Of a stretch of DNA of 40,598 bases, positions 1-8,845 are shown piece after piece. Position numbers and translations under genes: made by a program. The notes beneath the pieces were generated by a model. That model ran no database searches. It worked only from the letters and a program-made list of their open reading frames with translations, and was not told the origin of the DNA. Within the stretch, counting starts at the first letter, position 1, and every line of letters begins with the position of its first letter. This stretch comes from an uncultured Shinella sp. (lineage in GTDB: Bacteria > Pseudomonadota > Alphaproteobacteria > Rhizobiales > Rhizobiaceae): the NCBI RefSeq assembly GCF_946479415.1, contig NZ_CAMLFY010000033.1, positions 1-40,598 of the forward strand, read 5' to 3'.

Positions 1-60
1 GATACGGCGGCGGTCGCGGCAATGGCTGTCATCCAGGCGGCGATCGGCGATTGGCATTAG
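1..60 (+). CDS. C-terminal end of an rsmE-like 16S rRNA methyltransferase gene (partial)
   Basis: The first frame is open from base 1 to a TAG at 58-60 and gives about 19 residues ending in IGDW-H. An Ala/Val-rich helix of this kind before a terminal GDW resembles the C-terminus of alphaproteobacterial RsmE (16S rRNA m3U1498 methyltransferase), and rsmE commonly lies just upstream of gshA in Rhizobium relatives. Only the tail is in the window, so the identity is an inference from a short match and from gene order. Confidence 0.5.
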   Translation, partial: DTAAVAAMAVIQAAIGDWH

Positions 61-230
61 GCAATTTTGCGTCGGGGCCGATGCACAAGGAAGATTTTTC
101 CTCAAAAGTCGAATGGGATTTTTTGAATCTGCCTTGAAAGGAATTCGCTTGCACCGCATCTATTTCCGGTCCAAGCACCCTCCCATGCCCGACGTTCCGC
201 CGGGCGCCATCCGTTCAGAAGAAGACGCCC

Positions 231-1604
231 ATGGCCCGTGATACCACCGACCAGACGCCGATCCGCACCGTCGCGGACATGGCGGAATACCTCGCCGAGG
301 GCAACAAGCCGAAGGAAAGGTTCCGCATCGGCACCGAGCACGAAAAATTCGTCTTCTTTACGGCCGATAACAGTCCCGTCCCCTATTTCGGCGATGCCAG
401 CATTTCCGCACTCCTGAACGGCATGCAGGCCAAGACCGGCTGGGAGCCGATCATCGACGCCGGCAACATCATCGGTCTTGCCGAACCCTCGGGCATGGGC
501 GCGATCTCGCTGGAGCCCGGCGGCCAGTTCGAGCTTTCCGGCGCGCCGCTCGAAACGCTGCACCAGACCTGCAAGGAATCCAACCAGCATCTCGCGACGC
601 TCCGCGAAATCGCCGAGCCGCTCGGCATCCGTTTCCTCGGCATGGGCGGCAGCCCGAAATGGACGTTCCCCGAAACGCCCCGCATGCCGAAAAGCCGCTA
701 CGACATCATGACCCGCTACATGCCGAAGGTCGGCAGCCAGGGTCTCGACATGATGTACCGCACCTGCACGATCCAGGTTAACCTCGACTTCTCCTCGGAA
801 GTCGATATGCGCCGCAAGATGCAGGTATCGCTGAAGCTGCAGTCCATGGCGACCGCGCTCTTCGCCTCCTCGCCCTTCACCGATGGCAAGCCGAACGGCC
901 TGCTCTCCTGGCGTGGCGACATCTGGCGCGACACCGACAACAACCGCGCCGGCCTCATTCCCTTCGCCTTCAAGCCGGATTTCGGCTTCGAGAACTATGT
1001 CGAATGGGCGCTCGACGTTCCCATGTATTTCGTCGTGCGCGACGGCAAGTATCACGACTGCACCCATGTCACCTTCCGCCAGTTCATGAACGGCGCGCTG
1101 AAGGGCGAGATCGCCGATTACGAGCCGAATATCGGTGACTGGACGAACCACCTCTCGACGCTTTTCCCGGATGTGCGCCTCAAGCGCTTCCTGGAAATGC
1201 GCGGCGCCGATGGTGGCCCGTGGCGCCGCATCTGTGCGCTGCCGGCCTTCTGGGTCGGCCTGCTCTATGACGACGGCGCCCTCGATGCCGCCGAAAGCCT
1301 GACGCGCGACTGGACCGTCGAGGAAGTCTCCGCCCTGCGCGATGCGGTCCCCGCACAGGGCCTGAAGGCCGACTTCCGCGGCAAGCCGCTGCTCGACGTC
1401 GCTCGCGAAGTGATCTCGATCTCGCGCCAGGGCCTCGCCGCCCGAGGCCGCCTCAATGGCGACGGCGTGGACGAGACGATCTTTCTTGCCCCGCTGGATG
1501 AAGTGCTGGCCAAGAAGGCGACACTCGCCGAGGACATGCTGGCGCTCTACAATGGCCGCTGGAACGGTTCCGTCGAGCCGGTCTTTACGGACTACCAGTA
1601 CTGA
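231..1604 (+). CDS. gshA: Glutamate-cysteine ligase, plant/alphaproteobacterial type
   Basis: A 457-aa cytoplasmic enzyme that joins glutamate and cysteine with ATP, the first step of glutathione synthesis. The N-terminal RIGTEHEKF segment (about residues 33-41) is the glutamate/ATP-binding start of the GCS2-type family. Further family signatures are EPGGQFELSG (about 95-105), the MYRTCTIQVNLD strand (about 180-191) and the C-terminal YNGRWNGSVEPVF. The length matches alphaproteobacterial and plant enzymes rather than the E. coli type. The ATG at 231 directly precedes ARDTTDQTP, the usual N-terminus. The gene follows an rsmE-like gene end with about 170 bases between them. A long open frame on the opposite strand (102-1661) is a GC-codon shadow. 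Confidence 0.95.
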   Translation: MARDTTDQTPIRTVADMAEYLAEGNKPKERFRIGTEHEKFVFFTADNSPVPYFGDASISALLNGMQAKTGWEPIIDAGNIIGLAEPSGMGAISLEPGGQFELSGAPLETLHQTCKESNQHLATLREIAEPLGIRFLGMGGSPKWTFPETPRMPKSRYDIMTRYMPKVGSQGLDMMYRTCTIQVNLDFSSEVDMRRKMQVSLKLQSMATALFASSPFTDGKPNGLLSWRGDIWRDTDNNRAGLIPFAFKPDFGFENYVEWALDVPMYFVVRDGKYHDCTHVTFRQFMNGALKGEIADYEPNIGDWTNHLSTLFPDVRLKRFLEMRGADGGPWRRICALPAFWVGLLYDDGALDAAESLTRDWTVEEVSALRDAVPAQGLKADFRGKPLLDVAREVISISRQGLAARGRLNGDGVDETIFLAPLDEVLAKKATLAEDMLALYNGRWNGSVEPVFTDYQY

Positions 1605-1651
1605 GCACGCTGTCAAAAAGCGGTTTGCGTGGATAGAATTCCCGTTATAGT

Positions 1652-1673
1652 GCAGGCACATGCATGTGCCTGC
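1652..1673. repeat. 22-bp perfect palindrome
   Basis: The arm gcaggcacatg is followed at once by its exact reverse complement, giving a 22-bp palindrome with no spacer. It sits between gshA and the RIME-like element that starts at 1674. It could be a gshA terminator stem, an operator or an extra module of the repeat. There is no T-run after it, which argues against a simple terminator. Confidence 0.5.
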
Positions 1674-1763
1674 GGAGCATTTCCAGCCGAAGCGTTACCG
1701 CTTCGGCGTCGGACAATGCGATAACAAAAAATCAGAGCATTTCCGCAGCCCGCGGAAATGCTC
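1674..1763 (+). repeat. RIME-like intergenic repeat, copy A
   Basis: A 90-bp element of two stem-loops. The first has ccgaagcg/cgcttcgg arms flanked by gagcatttcc; the second has gagcatttccgc/gcggaaatgctc arms. The same element occurs in reverse orientation at 30474-30578 with near-identical arms and linker. Size and two-palindrome layout fit the Rhizobium-specific intergenic mosaic element (RIME). Copy A lies in the leader of the DUF937 gene and ends just before its ribosome binding site. Confidence 0.75.
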
Positions 1764-1780
1764 AGGGGAAGGGTTCGCCA

Positions 1781-2620
1781 ATGCTTTCGCTTTACGACAT
1801 GATGATGCAGGCGCAGAACGGCAATGCCGTGGAGACCATGGCGCGCCAGTTCGGCCTTGCACAGGAACAGGCCGCCAAGGCCGTCGCCGCGCTGATGCCG
1901 GCCTTTTCCGAAGGGTTCAAGCGCAACGCCGCCAATCCCTACGACATGGCCGCCTTCATGACGGCGCTGACGACAGGCGAACACGCCAAATATTTCGAGG
2001 ACGTGTCCAAGGCCTTCACGCCGCAGGGCCTTGCGGATGGCAATGGCATTCTCGGCCATCTCTTCGGCAACAAGGATGTGTCGCGCGCCATCGCCGACCA
2101 GGCGGCGCAGATGACCGGCATCGGCCAGGAAATCTACAAGCAAATGCTGCCGGTCATGGCGAGCACGCTGATGGGCGGCATCTTCAAGCAGTCTTTTGCG
2201 CCGTTCTTCCCCGGCGCGGGCGCTGCGCAGGCCAATCCCTTCGCCGACATGATGCAGCAATGGGCGCAGGCAACGGGTTTTGCCAAGAAGCCCGAGCCGG
2301 TGAACCCCTTTACAGACAATCCGTTCACGCAGGCCGCGCAGGAATTCTTCGGCAAGAAGAAGGACGCGGCGCCCGCCAATCCCTTTACCGACAATCCCTT
2401 CGCCAAAGCGTTTCAGGACATGATGGCGGGCATGGCCGGCCAGCCGGCGGCGAGCGAAAAGCCTGCCGCGCCCGAAGCGACCACGGCGGATTCGTTGAAG
2501 ACCCTCGTCAACACCATGTTCGACACAGGTCTCGACATGCAGAAGGACTACCAGCGCAACATCGAATCGATCTTCGAGACGATGCGCAACGGCATGGACA
2601 CGACCGGCCAGAAGGGCTGA
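1781..2620 (+). CDS. DUF937 domain-containing protein
   Basis: A 279-aa protein of unknown function. The N-terminal half (about residues 1-130) has the alpha-helical DUF937 pattern, with a LAQEQAAKAVAALMPAF segment and a GILGHLFGNKDVSRAI motif. The C-terminal half is low in complexity, with repeated NPFTDNPF and NPFAD units (about residues 150-215), and ends in a helical tail. The ATG at 1781 is chosen because AGGGGAAGGG lies just upstream. An in-frame ATG at 1664 would put the RIME-like repeat inside the coding region. The gene is convergent with the chemotaxis gene, with only three bases between their stop codons. Confidence 0.8.
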   Translation: MLSLYDMMMQAQNGNAVETMARQFGLAQEQAAKAVAALMPAFSEGFKRNAANPYDMAAFMTALTTGEHAKYFEDVSKAFTPQGLADGNGILGHLFGNKDVSRAIADQAAQMTGIGQEIYKQMLPVMASTLMGGIFKQSFAPFFPGAGAAQANPFADMMQQWAQATGFAKKPEPVNPFTDNPFTQAAQEFFGKKKDAAPANPFTDNPFAKAFQDMMAGMAGQPAASEKPAAPEATTADSLKTLVNTMFDTGLDMQKDYQRNIESIFETMRNGMDTTGQKG

Positions 2621-2623
2621 GGC

Positions 2624-4873
2624 TTACGCCGCAGCCCGCGTGCGCCCCGCCTCGGCCGGCACGTTGAAGCGTTCAACGATAGCGGCGAGCGAGCGGGTGT
2701 CGCCCGCAAGGCCGGACATGCCGGCCGCCGTTTGCGAGACCGCCTGACGGTTCTGCGCCGTCACCTGCTCCATCGCATTCATCGAACGGCTGATATCACC
2801 CAGGCTGGAGGATTGCTGGTTGGCGGCAGCGGCAATCGAATGGATATGGTCGTTGATGCGCGTCACCTGCTCGGCAATGCCCGACAGCGCCGCGCCCGTC
2901 TGCTGCACGAGATCGACGCCCTTGGCCACCTCGACGCCCGACTTGGTGATCAGCGCCTTGATGTCCTTGGCGGCATTGGCCGAACGCTGGGCCAGTTCGC
3001 GCACTTCCTGCGCAACGACCGCAAAGCCCTTGCCGGCTTCCCCTGCGCGAGCCGCTTCCACGCCGGCATTCAGCGCGAGGAGGTTCGTCTGGAAGGCGAT
3101 CTCGTCGATGACGTTGATGATGCTGGAGATTTCGCGCGACGCGCCTTCGATGCGCTCCATCGCGGAAACGGCATCCGAGACGACGCGGCCGGACAGGTCC
3201 GTGCTGCTCTTGGCCTCCGTCGCCATGCGCGAGGCCTGATCGGCGCGCTCGGTGGAGCTGCGGATCGCCTGCATCATCTGGCTGACGGCTTCGGTCGTGC
3301 GCTCCAGTGCCTCGACCTGGCTTTCCGTGCGCGCGGCAATGTCGCGGGTGGCGGTATCGACATGGGCGACCTTGCCGTCGATCGAGCGGGCATTGGAGGA
3401 GACAGCGGCGATGGTTTCGGCAAGGCGACGCACCGAGGTGTTGAAATCGACGCGCAATTCATCGAGCCCTTCGGCGAATTCGTTCTGGATGACGGTGGAA
3501 AGATCGCCGGCCGAGAGACGCTCCAGTGCGCTCCCCAGCGTTTCGACGGCCTCCTGCACCTGGCGCTGCTGCGCGGCCTTGGCCGCTTCCTGCGCCTGCT
3601 GTTCGCGCGCGGTATGATCGCGGTTTTCGGCCGTCGCGCGTTCCAGCGCCTCCTTTTCCAGCACGGCGGCACGGAAGACGGCGACGGAGCGCACCATGTC
3701 GCCGATCTCGTCGGCACGGTTTTCCTTCGGCAGGGCAATGTCGGTTTTGCCGGCGGCAAGCTCGGTCATGGCTTTGACGAGTTGGTGGATCGGTCGCGTC
3801 AGGGCACGGGAGAACAGGATGGCCGCCAGAATGGCAAGGCCGATGATCGCAGCCGTGAGACCCAGCACGATAAACGTGCCGCGCATCAGGCCGGCCGTGG
3901 CTTCGGCCTTCGACATCTTGGCGATAACCGACCATTCGGTGCCGCCGAAGGACAGCGGTGAGGCTGCCGCGTAGAAATCCTCGCCGGAGGCATCCTTGAT
4001 GACACCATAGGTTTCGCTGCCGACCGGCAGGCCGGCAATATCGAGGCGGATCTGCAAGGCGTCGGCTTCCGGCGTGCGGGCGGAATCGGTCAGCACCGTG
4101 CCGTCGCCGCGCACCAGCACCGTTTCGCCGGTCTCGCCAAGGCCCTTGCTGTTGCCGAAGATGGCGTCGATCTTGGCGTTCGGCACGCGGATCACCATAA
4201 TGCCGAGCGTGCGGCCGTTCATCGTGATGGGCGCGGCGGCGAAGGCCGTCGGCGCACCGCCTAGAGCGGCATAGGCGGAGAAATCGGAGAAGACGATCTT
4301 GCCCGGCTCCTTCAGCGCCATGGCATCGTTGAAAGCCGCCGTCAGGCCGCTGTCCTTATAGGGACCGGTCAGCACATTGGTTCCGAAATCCTCGGCCTTC
4401 GATACGGAATAAAGCACGTTACCCTTCGGATCGATCATGTAGAGATCGGCATAGCCCTGGGATTCCAGATGTTTGCGGAAGGTGACGTGATATTGCTTGT
4501 GCGAACGGTCGAAATTGTCCTTCTTCGCGGTATCGAGCAGCGCGCGCTCGCCCGGCGGGTTCGGATTGTTCTTGATGTAGCGGTCATGCAATTCGCCGGC
4601 CGGATCCTTGCCGAGAGCGCCCCAGGCGCCGGCAAAGCCGTAGAAGGCCTGCGTCGTCGGCATCGCCGAGGCAAGGCTGATCAGATCGAGCTTCATGCCG
4701 TCGAGATAGGCGCGCGCCTCGTTGCGCCGGCCATCGGCCGTCGCCTCCAGCTTCTGCATCACCTGCTCGGTCACCGTCTCGGCCGATACGATCAGCGACA
4801 CGGCACTGGCAGCCCCGATGGAAAGCAGCGTGAGCACGGCAGCGGCAATGGGCAGTTTACGGGAAATCCGCAT
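2624..4873 (-). CDS. Methyl-accepting chemotaxis protein with periplasmic Cache-type sensor
   Basis: An inner-membrane chemoreceptor of about 749 aa. The order is an N-terminal membrane segment (about residues 8-30 from this start), a large periplasmic sensor region with Cache-like features (about 35-325), a second membrane segment, a HAMP domain beginning [13 protein letters not shown], and a cytoplasmic signalling domain. The signalling hairpin tip shows [20 protein letters not shown] followed by the conserved [18 protein letters not shown]. The protein should pass ligand signals to CheA/CheW. There is no C-terminal CheR-tethering pentapeptide (it ends in RTRAAA). The start at 4873 (MRISRKLP) puts the membrane segment at the usual place and has a weak GGACGGA upstream; in-frame ATGs at 4912 and 4933 are possible. 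The ligand is unknown. Confidence 0.9.
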   Translation of the reverse strand: MRISRKLPIAAAVLTLLSIGAASAVSLIVSAETVTEQVMQKLEATADGRRNEARAYLDGMKLDLISLASAMPTTQAFYGFAGAWGALGKDPAGELHDRYIKNNPNPPGERALLDTAKKDNFDRSHKQYHVTFRKHLESQGYADLYMIDPKGNVLYSVSKAEDFGTNVLTGPYKDSGLTAAFNDAMALKEPGKIVFSDFSAYAALGGAPTAFAAAPITMNGRTLGIMVIRVPNAKIDAIFGNSKGLGETGETVLVRGDGTVLTDSARTPEADALQIRLDIAGLPVGSETYGVIKDASGEDFYAAASPLSFGGTEWSVIAKMSKAEATAGLMRGTFIVLGLTAAIIGLAILAAILFSRALTRPIHQLVKAMTELAAGKTDIALPKENRADEIGDMVRSVAVFRAAVLEKEALERATAENRDHTAREQQAQEAAKAAQQRQVQEAVETLGSALERLSAGDLSTVIQNEFAEGLDELRVDFNTSVRRLAETIAAVSSNARSIDGKVAHVDTATRDIAARTESQVEALERTTEAVSQMMQAIRSSTERADQASRMATEAKSSTDLSGRVVSDAVSAMERIEGASREISSIINVIDEIAFQTNLLALNAGVEAARAGEAGKGFAVVAQEVRELAQRSANAAKDIKALITKSGVEVAKGVDLVQQTGAALSGIAEQVTRINDHIHSIAAAANQQSSSLGDISRSMNAMEQVTAQNRQAVSQTAAGMSGLAGDTRSLAAIVERFNVPAEAGRTRAAA

Positions 4874-5019
4874 GGCGATCCGTCCAGCAACGAAGGTGTT
4901 GGTCCGGCTCATCCGGAAGGCAGACGGCGTCATGCCCGCGAAAAGGTTTCGCGGCTGCCAAGCGAACGGTAGCTCAGGGTGGTTTACCCAAGGTAAAGCG
5001 GATCCGGCAGGAAATCTTA

Positions 5020-5059
5020 GAAAAAGCCCGACGCGGACCTTGGGAGTCTCACGTCGGGC
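5020..5059 (-). terminator. Rho-independent terminator, probably of the DUF1127 transcript
   Basis: Read on the minus strand, an 8-bp GC stem (gcccgacg/cgtcgggc) is followed by TTTTTC. It lies 120 bases beyond the stop codon of the DUF1127 gene, so that mRNA would have a long structured 3' untranslated region. Confidence 0.75.
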
Positions 5060-5064
5060 AAGCG

Positions 5065-5171
5065 GCAGGGTTATTGGCTCTCACCCTGCGGGGAAGGCAA
5101 ACAATTCCAGCAAAATACGAAGCGGAATTGCGTCAATGATATGGTGCCGGCCCGGGAGGCAGGCCGGCACC
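5065..5171 (-). ncRNA. Structured 3' untranslated region, possible 3'UTR-derived small RNA
   Basis: Between the DUF1127 stop codon (5180) and the terminator at 5020-5059, the minus strand holds a 10-bp hairpin (ggtgccggcc/ggccggcacc, 5143-5171) and a 7-bp hairpin (gcagggt/accctgc, 5065-5089). Three stable stems in a row ending in a U-run are typical of 3'UTR-derived small RNAs. There is no evidence for processing, so it may simply be an mRNA tail. Confidence 0.35.
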
Positions 5172-5179
5172 ATCGAAAA

Positions 5180-5476
5180 TCAATCCAAACGGCCGCTGCG
5201 CAGGTGACGACGGGCGCGTTCACGCGAGACGATCGTCAGATGCAGGCCGGCATCCGTGAAGAAGGATGCGGCGCGGACGTCCTGAACGTCGTTGCGGCAC
5301 AGCCCCATGTCATAGAGCTGGTGGTCGTCGAGTTCGTTCAGGCGGTTGACCACGCGGCGGTTCTGCCACGCGCGGACAAATTTGGCGGCGGCATTGCTGA
5401 CGCGGGCAAAGAGGTTCGGGGCCGGACGGCGCGTTGCGAGGATATCGATTTCCATCTTGCGGTCGATCATGCGCAT
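5180..5476 (-). CDS. DUF1127 domain-containing protein, long form
   Basis: A 98-aa, Arg-rich, probably cytoplasmic protein. The DUF1127 core is at about residues 36-62 (RVVNRLNELDDHQLYDMGLC). A basic C-terminal extension of about 35 residues makes it twice as long as the DUF1127 protein at 37689. Small DUF1127 proteins have been linked to RNA binding and nutrient or stress regulation in Agrobacterium; the role of this longer form is unknown. The start at 5476 is supported by AAGGAG seven bases upstream. The gene is divergent from the LysR gene. Confidence 0.8.
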   Translation of the reverse strand: MRMIDRKMEIDILATRRPAPNLFARVSNAAAKFVRAWQNRRVVNRLNELDDHQLYDMGLCRNDVQDVRAASFFTDAGLHLTIVSRERARRHLRSGRLD

Positions 5477-5751
5477 GGCATTTCTCCTTTCCGGCTCGGC
5501 GATCCATCGTCTTTCGATGGGGTTTCGCACGACGCCCGTGATCGTTCGCCGCTCACAGGGTTTGAGCAACGGTTCAAAAGTCAGGTTTGAAGAAGAGCCG
5601 CCCACGGAGGTCGAAGCAGAACGGCAGATCCCGTCGAGCGATGGATCATCTTGGGTCCAATCGTTCAACAATTGCTTTTTCGCAGAATCTCATTGATCAG
5701 TCCAACGAATGTTTCTAATAGTATCAATCAAACAATCTTATGGGTGACTTT

Positions 5752-6705
5752 ATGTCCGCTCCGCTAGACATCGACCAGCTGCAGACCTTCGTCGCGATTG
5801 CCGATACCGGAAGCTTCACGCGCGCGGCCGAGCGGGTGTTCAAGACCCAGTCTGCCGTTTCCATGCAGATGCGCCGGCTGGAAGAGCGCATCGGCAAGCA
5901 GCTCTTCATGAAGGACGGTCGCGGCAACCGGCTGACGGCCGAGGGCGAGCGCCTGCTCAACTATGCCCGCCGCATGCTGCGCCTCAACAACGAGGCCATC
6001 GCCGCCTTCGACGACAACCGCCTGGAAGGCATGCTGCGCATCGGCACGCCGGATGACTATGCCGACCGCTACATGCCCGAGATCATCATGCGGTTTGCCA
6101 AGACCCATCCGAATGTCGAGCTCTACATCGTCTGCGAGCCCTCGATGGATCTCGCGGAGAAGATGGCGAAGGGTGAGCTCGACATCGCGCTCGTGACGCA
6201 CAATCCGCGCCAGCGCCAGTCGGATGTGGTGCGCACCGAGCCGCTGTGCTGGGTCATGTCGGCCAACCATCCGTTGCCGGAAAACGCGCCGGTGCCGCTT
6301 GCCGTGGGACGGCGGGATTGCCAGTGGCGGCAAATCGCCTGTGCGGCGCTCGATTCGGTCGGGCGCGACTATCAGGTCCTGTTCACCAGCTGGTCCTCCA
6401 CCGTCGTCGCCGCCGCCGTCATGGCCGGCATGGCCGTCTCGGTGCTGCCGGAATCCGCACTGCGCCCGGGCATGAAGGTGCTGACGCAGGCCGACGGCTT
6501 CCCGCCGCTCGCACCCGTGCAGATCGGCATCATGCGGAGGCCCGGCCTCTCACCCTCGCTTTCGAACGCCATCACCAGCCACATCACTGCTTGCCTCGAC
6601 AACATCACGCCGCTGACGGCGGCCGATGACCTGCCGGAAGCCGATGTGAAGGTCTTTCCGCGCGTGGCGCGCCTGCGGACCGGGAATATCCTGCCGGGAT
6701 GGTGA
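5752..6705 (+). CDS. LysR-type transcriptional regulator
   Basis: A 317-aa DNA-binding regulator. The N-terminal winged helix (about residues 5-64) has the canonical TFVAIADTGSFTRAAERV helix-turn-helix and a SAVSMQMRRLEERIG recognition helix. A periplasmic-binding-like effector domain follows from about residue 90. The start at 5752 is preferred because GGGTGA lies just before it; an in-frame ATG at 5740 adds four residues. The gene overlaps the GNAT gene by seven bases, so the two are probably co-transcribed. The DUF1127 gene is divergent. The effector molecule cannot be told from the sequence. Confidence 0.9.
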   Translation: MSAPLDIDQLQTFVAIADTGSFTRAAERVFKTQSAVSMQMRRLEERIGKQLFMKDGRGNRLTAEGERLLNYARRMLRLNNEAIAAFDDNRLEGMLRIGTPDDYADRYMPEIIMRFAKTHPNVELYIVCEPSMDLAEKMAKGELDIALVTHNPRQRQSDVVRTEPLCWVMSANHPLPENAPVPLAVGRRDCQWRQIACAALDSVGRDYQVLFTSWSSTVVAAAVMAGMAVSVLPESALRPGMKVLTQADGFPPLAPVQIGIMRRPGLSPSLSNAITSHITACLDNITPLTAADDLPEADVKVFPRVARLRTGNILPGW

Positions 6706-7274
6706 CGCAGCTGCCGCTCGACGGCGTTCCCCTCGTCAAGACCGGGCCATCCGGCGTGACGATCCGCCCTGTGCGCGACGCCGACGTGGAGACGTTGCGC
6801 CAGATCGAGCGCTCGGCCGCGCAGGCCTTCCGGCTGATCGAGGCCTTTTCCTGGCTGTCGGTCGGCGAGGTGCAGAGTGCGGAGGTGCATCACGCGCTCC
6901 TTGCTGCCGGAACGAACTGGGTGGCCGTCGATGACGGCGATCATCCGCTCGGCTTCCTCAGCGCGGAGATCTCAGGTCCAGACCTGCACATTTGCGAAAT
7001 CTCCGTCGACCACCTGCATCAGGGTTTCGGCATCGGCCGTAAGCTGATTGCGCATGCCGTCGATATCGCAACGGCGCGCGGTCTCGAAGCCGTCACGCTC
7101 ACCACCTTCCGCACCATTCCCTGGAATTGCCCGTTCTATGAACGGCTCGGGTTTCGCGTGCTGGACGAGGATGCACTTTCGCCGCGCCTACAGGCATTGC
7201 TCGACCTCGAGGACACCCACGGGCTGCGGCGTGACACGCGCTGCGCCATGCGGCTCGACATCACCGCGCCATAG
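6699..7274 (+). CDS. GNAT-family N-acetyltransferase
   Basis: A 191-aa cytoplasmic acyltransferase. The GNAT fold starts with VTIRPVRDADVETLRQIE (about residues 15-32). The acetyl-CoA pyrophosphate loop is HLHQGFGIGRKLI (about 106-118), and the C-terminal NCPFYERLGFRVL motif (about 145-157) is typical of the family. The substrate is unknown. The ATG overlaps the end of the lysR frame, which suggests translational coupling and that the regulator controls the pair. A minus-strand terminator hairpin follows the stop codon. Confidence 0.88.
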   Translation: MVTQLPLDGVPLVKTGPSGVTIRPVRDADVETLRQIERSAAQAFRLIEAFSWLSVGEVQSAEVHHALLAAGTNWVAVDDGDHPLGFLSAEISGPDLHICEISVDHLHQGFGIGRKLIAHAVDIATARGLEAVTLTTFRTIPWNCPFYERLGFRVLDEDALSPRLQALLDLEDTHGLRRDTRCAMRLDITAP

Positions 7275-7278
7275 AAAA

Positions 7279-7302
7279 CCCCGGCATGCTGCCATGCCGG
7301 GG
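7279..7302 (-). terminator. Rho-independent terminator of the small exported protein gene
   Basis: A perfect 10-bp stem (ccccggcatg/catgccgggg) with a four-base loop is followed on the minus strand by TTTTC. It lies between two convergent genes, and the T-run favours termination of the minus-strand gene. Confidence 0.8.
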
Positions 7303-7331
7303 GCCTCCATTTCCATTCTGTGAGGAACAGA

Positions 7332-7688
7332 TCAGTCGTAGGTGGCCTGCTTGCCGTCGAAATAGATCGTGTTGGCTTCGCAGATATTGATCGTCGTCTC
7401 GTCGCCCTTGATGCTGGAGCCGTCCTCGCCCTCCCAGGTGACATAGAATTCGATGTCGCACGGGCCGTCGTAGTTGAACTCCATATTGGCGCTTTCACCG
7501 CCATTGAGCTTGAAGTTCATCCAGTTGGCGCTCCATTCGTTCCCTTCGCCGGTGTAGAAACCGTCGATGATGTATTCGGAGTCGTTCTTGATATCGAACT
7601 TCATGCCGGCGGCGTAAGCGGCAGGCACAGAGGTGAGCATGGCCGCCGCGGCAAAGGCGGCGAACGTTCTGGTCGCGAGAGATGTCAC
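7332..7688 (-). CDS. Small exported protein of unknown function
   Basis: A 118-aa protein not recognised as a named family. With the GTG start at 7688 it begins with a clear signal peptide: a basic start, an Ala-rich core (TFAAFAAAAML) and a probable cleavage after AAYAA. The mature part is acidic, with two cysteines that could form a disulphide, aromatic residues and an NDSEYIIDGFYTG segment. An in-frame ATG at 7736 would give a less typical leader. It is probably periplasmic or secreted. Confidence 0.7.
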   Translation of the reverse strand: MTSLATRTFAAFAAAAMLTSVPAAYAAGMKFDIKNDSEYIIDGFYTGEGNEWSANWMNFKLNGGESANMEFNYDGPCDIEFYVTWEGEDGSSIKGDETTINICEANTIYFDGKQATYD

Positions 7689-7779
7689 GAAAATGATCCC
7701 GTTGTGAGTGATGAGATCGCGCGCCTCGAGCCGCAATATTTTGCTTGGCTTTCGGATTGCGATATTGCTGTTGCCCCTA

Positions 7780-7820
7780 AAAACACCGGGGCCGGATCCG
7801 TCGGAACCCGGCCCCGTTTT
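7780..7820 (-). terminator. Terminator of the dienelactone hydrolase gene
   Basis: An 8-bp GC stem (ggggccgg/ccggcccc) is flanked by T-runs on both strands: GTTTTC on plus and GTGTTTTTA on minus. It lies about 55 bases past the stop codon of the minus-strand hydrolase gene and may work in both directions. Confidence 0.75.
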
Positions 7821-7872
7821 CTCAAACGGATCAGTGATTTGCTTTATTCAACGCCGATGCGGTTTCGCGCCG

Positions 7873-8748
7873 TCAGGCGAGATTTTTCTTCAGGAATTCC
7901 ACCGTGCGTTGCCAGGCCAGATTTGCGGCCGACTTGTCGTAGCGGGCGGCTGACGTATCGTTGTTGAAGGCGTGGTTGACGCCGTCGTAGATGTGGATCT
8001 CGAAGGTCTTTCCGTTGGCCTCCAGCGCCTTGCGATAGGCGTCGATGCCGGCATTGATGCGCTCGTCCAGCCCGGCATAGTGCAGCATCAGCGCCGCCTT
8101 GATGGCGGGCACGTCCTCGGCCGGTGGCTGAGCGCCGTAATAGGCGACGCCCGCTTTCAATTCGGGCGACCGGGTGGCGAAACGATTGACGAGACCGCCG
8201 CCCCAGCAGAAGCCCACCGCGCCGACCTTGCCATTGGCTCCATCGAGCTTGGTCAGGAATTGCAGGCTCGCCTCGGCATTGGCCGCCGTCGCGGCCGGGT
8301 CCAGCTTGCCGATCATTTCGCGTGCCTGGTCCTCGTTTTCAGGCGTTCCACCGGAGGGGGAAAGGAAGTCGGGCGCGAGCGCGACAAACCCTTCCAGCGC
8401 CATACGCCGGGCAACGTCGCGGATATGCGGATTGAGGCCGCGGTTCTCGTGAATGACGATAACGGCGCCGAGCGGGCCGGTCACCGCCTTGGGACGAACG
8501 AGATAGCCCTTCATCTCACCGGAACTGCCGCCATAGACGATATCCTTGGCGGTCAGGCGCGGATCATTGCCGGCAATCACTTCTGCGCTGGCGGAATTGG
8601 CGGCAAGCAGCGGAGCGATGGCGGCTGCGGCCGCGCCGGAGCCCGCCAGTGCCGTCAGACGCTCCATGAAGCGGCGGCGGTCGAGTGTCAGATGCGTGTA
8701 TTCGTCATAGGCGTCGATCATTGCCTGCGTGATGGGTGGCCTGTCCAT
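7873..8748 (-). CDS. Dienelactone hydrolase family protein with Tat-like N-terminus
   Basis: A 291-aa alpha/beta hydrolase. After about 20 cytoplasmic-type residues comes DRRRFMERL and an Ala-rich stretch to residue 55, which looks like a twin-arginine export signal. The hydrolase fold shows HENRGLNPHIRDVARR (about 99-114), the Cys nucleophile in GFCWGG, an acid in LDERI and the His in VNHAF. This Cys-Asp-His triad is that of dienelactone hydrolases. The substrate is unknown. A GGAGG ribosome binding site is seven bases before the ATG and is enclosed in a perfect hairpin (8754-8779). Confidence 0.88.
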   Translation of the reverse strand: MDRPPITQAMIDAYDEYTHLTLDRRRFMERLTALAGSGAAAAAIAPLLAANSASAEVIAGNDPRLTAKDIVYGGSSGEMKGYLVRPKAVTGPLGAVIVIHENRGLNPHIRDVARRMALEGFVALAPDFLSPSGGTPENEDQAREMIGKLDPAATAANAEASLQFLTKLDGANGKVGAVGFCWGGGLVNRFATRSPELKAGVAYYGAQPPAEDVPAIKAALMLHYAGLDERINAGIDAYRKALEANGKTFEIHIYDGVNHAFNNDTSAARYDKSAANLAWQRTVEFLKKNLA

Positions 8749-8753
8749 GATGG

Positions 8754-8779
8754 ATCCTCCGGGTGTCGAGCCGGAGGAT
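8754..8779 (-). promoter_or_regulatory. Hairpin sequestering the ribosome binding site of the hydrolase gene
   Basis: On the minus strand a perfect 9-bp stem (atcctccgg / ccggaggat, 8-base loop) ends five bases before the ATG at 8748. The 3' arm contains the full GGAGG Shine-Dalgarno sequence, paired with CCUCC in the 5' arm. Such a layout would hold translation low until the stem opens, as in RNA thermometers or trans-RNA-controlled leaders. Function is inferred from base pairing only. Confidence 0.55.
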
Positions 8780-8845
8780 AAGATAGGCCTCGTGCGATCA
8801 GGCGCTCAACACAACTGCGTTACCGCGAAGGACGATCTTGTCCGA

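Noticed and set aside
102..1661. 519-aa open frame antisense to gshA
   Set aside because: It is a codon-bias shadow of a well-supported gene on the other strand; composition is Arg/Ala/Glu/His-rich and without family features.
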